A stretch of 64,000 nucleotides of DNA from an uncultured Sulfolobales archaeon (GTDB taxonomy: Archaea; Thermoproteota; Thermoprotei_A; Sulfolobales; NBVN01): NCBI GenBank assembly GCA_937949785.1, contig CALEDH010000007.1, positions 23,099 to 87,098 on the forward strand, written 5' to 3'. A model generated the notes under the pieces. It ran no database searches, was not told the origin of the DNA, and saw only the letters and a list, made by a program, of their open reading frames with translations. Shown in pieces: positions 62,087-64,000 of the stretch. A program made the position numbers and the translations under genes. Position 1 is the stretch's first letter; every line of letters starts with the position of its first letter.

Positions 62087-62728
62087 ATGTTTGAGGATGT
62101 TAAGAATAGGTTGTATGAGTTGAGGATTAGGGCTGCTGCTAAGGCGTTGGAGGAGAACGGTTTTAAGGTGTTGGTGGCTGGGGGTAGGGAGGAGGCTAGG
62201 GAACTCGTAATTAGTTTAATACCTGAGGGTTCGACGGTAGGTGTTGGTGGTTCTACAACTATTAGGGAGTTAAACCTTATTGAGGAGTTGGAGAGGAGGG
62301 GTTTTAAGGTAATCCACCACTGGGTTAAGGTAAGTCCTGAGGAGTCCTTAGAGATTAGACGTAGGGCTTTAACCTCAGATGTATATCTAAGTAGTTCTAA
62401 TGCTGTAACTCTTGATGGGAAGTTAATCAACGTAGATGCTTCTGGTAATAGGGTGGCTGCTATGATGTTCGGACCTAGGAGGGTTGTAATCGTTGTTGGG
62501 CGTAATAAGCTGACTAGGAATTTAGAGGAGGGGTTGTTGAGGGCTAAGAACATAGCCGGTGTTGCGAATAGTATTAGGTTGAATTATAAGACTCCCTGCA
62601 CTACTTTAGGGTACTGCGTTGATTGTAGGTCTGCTGAGAAGCCTTGTAACGTCATAACGATTATGGAGAGGAGGCCGGCGAGTACCGAAGTATATGTTGT
62701 ACTAGTTAATGATGATTTAGGGTTTTAA
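62087..62728 (+). CDS. LUD-domain protein (LutC/YkgG/DUF162 family)
   Basis: A 213-residue LUD-domain protein. EGSTVGVGGSTTIRELNL is the nucleotide-like binding loop and SDVYLSSSNAVTLDG, NVDASGNRVAAM and VVIVVGRNKL follow in family order. A Cys-bearing tail (TPCTTLGYCVDCRSAEKPC) is notable and common in archaeal or clostridial copies. Bacterial relatives help lactate oxidation through LutABC; here no LutA/B genes are near, so the role is unknown. It is convergent with the amidohydrolase. Confidence 0.85.
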   Translation: MFEDVKNRLYELRIRAAAKALEENGFKVLVAGGREEARELVISLIPEGSTVGVGGSTTIRELNLIEELERRGFKVIHHWVKVSPEESLEIRRRALTSDVYLSSSNAVTLDGKLINVDASGNRVAAMMFGPRRVVIVVGRNKLTRNLEEGLLRAKNIAGVANSIRLNYKTPCTTLGYCVDCRSAEKPCNVITIMERRPASTEVYVVLVNDDLGF

Positions 62729-62754
62729 GTCTTATCGTAAAATTGATTTTTGGT

Positions 62755-64000
62755 TTAAGGAGTTTTCTTTACTATCCTACCTTCCTTAACTACTAATTTA
62801 ATGTTTTCCTTGTTTTGAAGTGCGGTGATATCGTTTAGCGGGTTGTCCTTCACCGCTATTAAATCAGCGGTCTTACCCTTCTCTATAGTTCCTACTTTAT
62901 TGCTTAGCCCTACTGCTTCTGAAGCTATTTTAGTTGCAGCTATTAGTGCTTCCTTAGGCTCCATACCTACCTTCTCGACTAGTAGTTTTATTTCTAGGGC
63001 GTTATCACCCATCCTCAGAGGCCCTCCGCAGAAGTCTGTTCCTGTAGCTATTTTAGCTCCGAGTCTGTAGGCCTTCCTAATATTACTTATATGTTCTTTG
63101 TTCACTTCCTCAGCTTTCTTCAACGCCCACTCTGAGATCCCTATCTTACTACCTACTGCTAGTATCCTATCTACTATTGATAGTGTTGGGATTATGATTG
63201 TGTTGAATTCCTTAGTTAGTGCTATGGCTTCCTCATCTATGTATATCGCATGTGCGATTACCTTAACACCGCCTAGTATTGAGTTCTTAATTCCCTCAAC
63301 GCCTTGAGCGTGTGCGTGTACGAACCTACCAGCAGCTCTTGCCTCATCAACTATTGCCTTAATCTCCTCTAGGGTGAACTGTCTGTACTCAGGCCTATCC
63401 TTCTGGGATAGCACGCCTCCAGTAGCCATGATTTTTATGAAGTCAGCATCTTCTCTTAAAGCATATCGGGCTGCCTTCCTACACTCATCAACACCGTCAC
63501 ATATAAGTGATGTTAGTGGGGTTAACTTCCTAGATGTTCTGAGGTCTACGTACTCAACTGGGAGGTAGTGGATGTCTCCATGTCCGAATGTAGGGCTTAG
63601 GGGGGTTCCTGAGGCAACGATCCTAGGGCCTAATGCCGTTCCCTCACTAACTGCGTATTTAATCTTAGCAGCTATTAAGCTACCAGCATCACCTACAGTG
63701 GTGAAGCCTGAGTATATGAGTTCTTCTAAGTCCTTAACAACTCTAGCGACGAATGTTTCGTAGGGGGTGATTAGCGGTTCTTTAACGAAGTCACCGGTCC
63801 TCATACCGATTAAGTGTAGGTGGGCATCTATGAGGCCCGGCATTAAGTACCCACCGCCTAGATCTACTACCTCAGCATTTGCCGGGATCTCAACAGAGCC
63901 TTCAGACCCTACATCAACTATTAAACTACCGTCGACGACGACAGACCCCTTAAACAAGTTCCCTAAGCCGTCGAATACGTAGCAATTAGTTAATACGTAC
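62755..64000 (-). CDS. Amidohydrolase family metal-dependent hydrolase (5' end outside window)
   Basis: At least 415 residues of an imidazolonepropionase/prolidase-like amidohydrolase. LIDAHLHLIGM is the HxH metal motif, Lys is in DFIKIMATGG, metal His residues lie in VHAHAQG and IAHAIYI, and the catalytic Asp is in ATGTDFCGG. An internal TTG at 63957 begins a plausible frame, but the reading stays open through the right edge (in-frame VLTNCYVFDGLGN), as expected for the N-terminal strand of the family. The true start therefore lies beyond the window. Confidence 0.88.
   Translation of the reverse strand, partial: YVLTNCYVFDGLGNLFKGSVVVDGSLIVDVGSEGSVEIPANAEVVDLGGGYLMPGLIDAHLHLIGMRTGDFVKEPLITPYETFVARVVKDLEELIYSGFTTVGDAGSLIAAKIKYAVSEGTALGPRIVASGTPLSPTFGHGDIHYLPVEYVDLRTSRKLTPLTSLICDGVDECRKAARYALREDADFIKIMATGGVLSQKDRPEYRQFTLEEIKAIVDEARAAGRFVHAHAQGVEGIKNSILGGVKVIAHAIYIDEEAIALTKEFNTIIIPTLSIVDRILAVGSKIGISEWALKKAEEVNKEHISNIRKAYRLGAKIATGTDFCGGPLRMGDNALEIKLLVEKVGMEPKEALIAATKIASEAVGLSNKVGTIEKGKTADLIAVKDNPLNDITALQNKENIKLVVKEGRIVKKTP

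Noticed and set aside
62014..62553. 179-codon open frame on the minus strand
   Set aside because: Antisense to the LUD-domain gene, with no recognisable motifs.
62755..63957. Amidohydrolase as a complete gene starting at TTG 63957
   Set aside because: The frame is open to the window edge and the extra residues match the usual N-terminal strand, so the gene is treated as cut by the window.
1..64000. CRISPR arrays, intact insertion sequences, replication origins
   Set aside because: No regularly spaced repeats, transposase genes with terminal repeats, or Orc1/Cdc6 genes with ORB-like elements were seen.

Overview
The window looks like chromosome of a thermophilic, largely anaerobic archaeon of the Thermoproteota (Crenarchaeota, class Thermoprotei). 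The signs are a NurA-HerA-Mre11-Rad50 repair operon, a split transketolase heading an aro operon, a tungsten-type aldehyde:ferredoxin oxidoreductase with a polyferredoxin, 6-phospho-3-hexuloisomerase, many GTG/TTG starts, 1-4 bp start/stop overlaps, and TATA-like promoters. No rRNA, tRNA or CRISPR array was seen, so the lineage is inferred from gene content only.

Layout. 1-2.3 kb: an Nramp-related transporter and a phosphoesterase. 2.45-8.57 kb: nurA-herA-mre11-rad50. 8.6-12 kb: a sugar-isomerase-like gene and an ABC-2 exporter. 12-27 kb is the most accessory part. It holds two paralogous SLC13/ArsB-like transporters, a flavoprotein, a site-2 protease, a PD-(D/E)XK nuclease-like protein, an unrecognised three-gene membrane/helical operon, a HAD phosphatase, an MFS transporter and a decayed glycosyltransferase, with diverged intergenic repeats.

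27-30.3 kb is a ferrous-iron operon (DtxR-type regulator, FeoA, FeoB, FeoC-like) with a 15-bp perfect palindrome at its promoter. 30.5-33.3 kb is an ECF vitamin-type transporter (S, fused A-A, T) behind a leader that can fold into hairpins. 33.5-38.4 kb holds a tautomerase, LarA-like and DUF169 proteins, a zinc alcohol dehydrogenase and a DapA-family lyase.

38.6-48.1 kb is an eleven-gene aromatic amino acid operon: transketolase N (with an N-terminal winged-helix-like domain) and C, DAHP synthase, aroB, aroD, aroE, a bacterial-type aroK, aroA, aroC, chorismate mutase and tyrA. It can make erythrose 4-phosphate and carry it to chorismate and the prephenate branch. A 10-codon open frame and an inverted repeat precede it.

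48.1-55.9 kb, on the minus strand, holds a class II aldolase, a secreted tandem cyclase-family protein, and an operon joining an NMT1/SsuA-like ABC importer to a four-cluster ferredoxin, AOR and a MoaD-like protein. 56-64 kb holds PLP-dependent sulfur amino acid metabolism, an unusual ferredoxin, homoserine dehydrogenase, hexuloisomerase, an FGGY kinase with a DapA-family aldolase, a LUD protein and an amidohydrolase that runs off the right edge.

The strongest leads for something undescribed are the 17.4-21.3 kb operon, the ECF leader RNA, the AOR/importer operon, the aro leader with its HTH-transketolase fusion, and the degenerate intergenic repeats.
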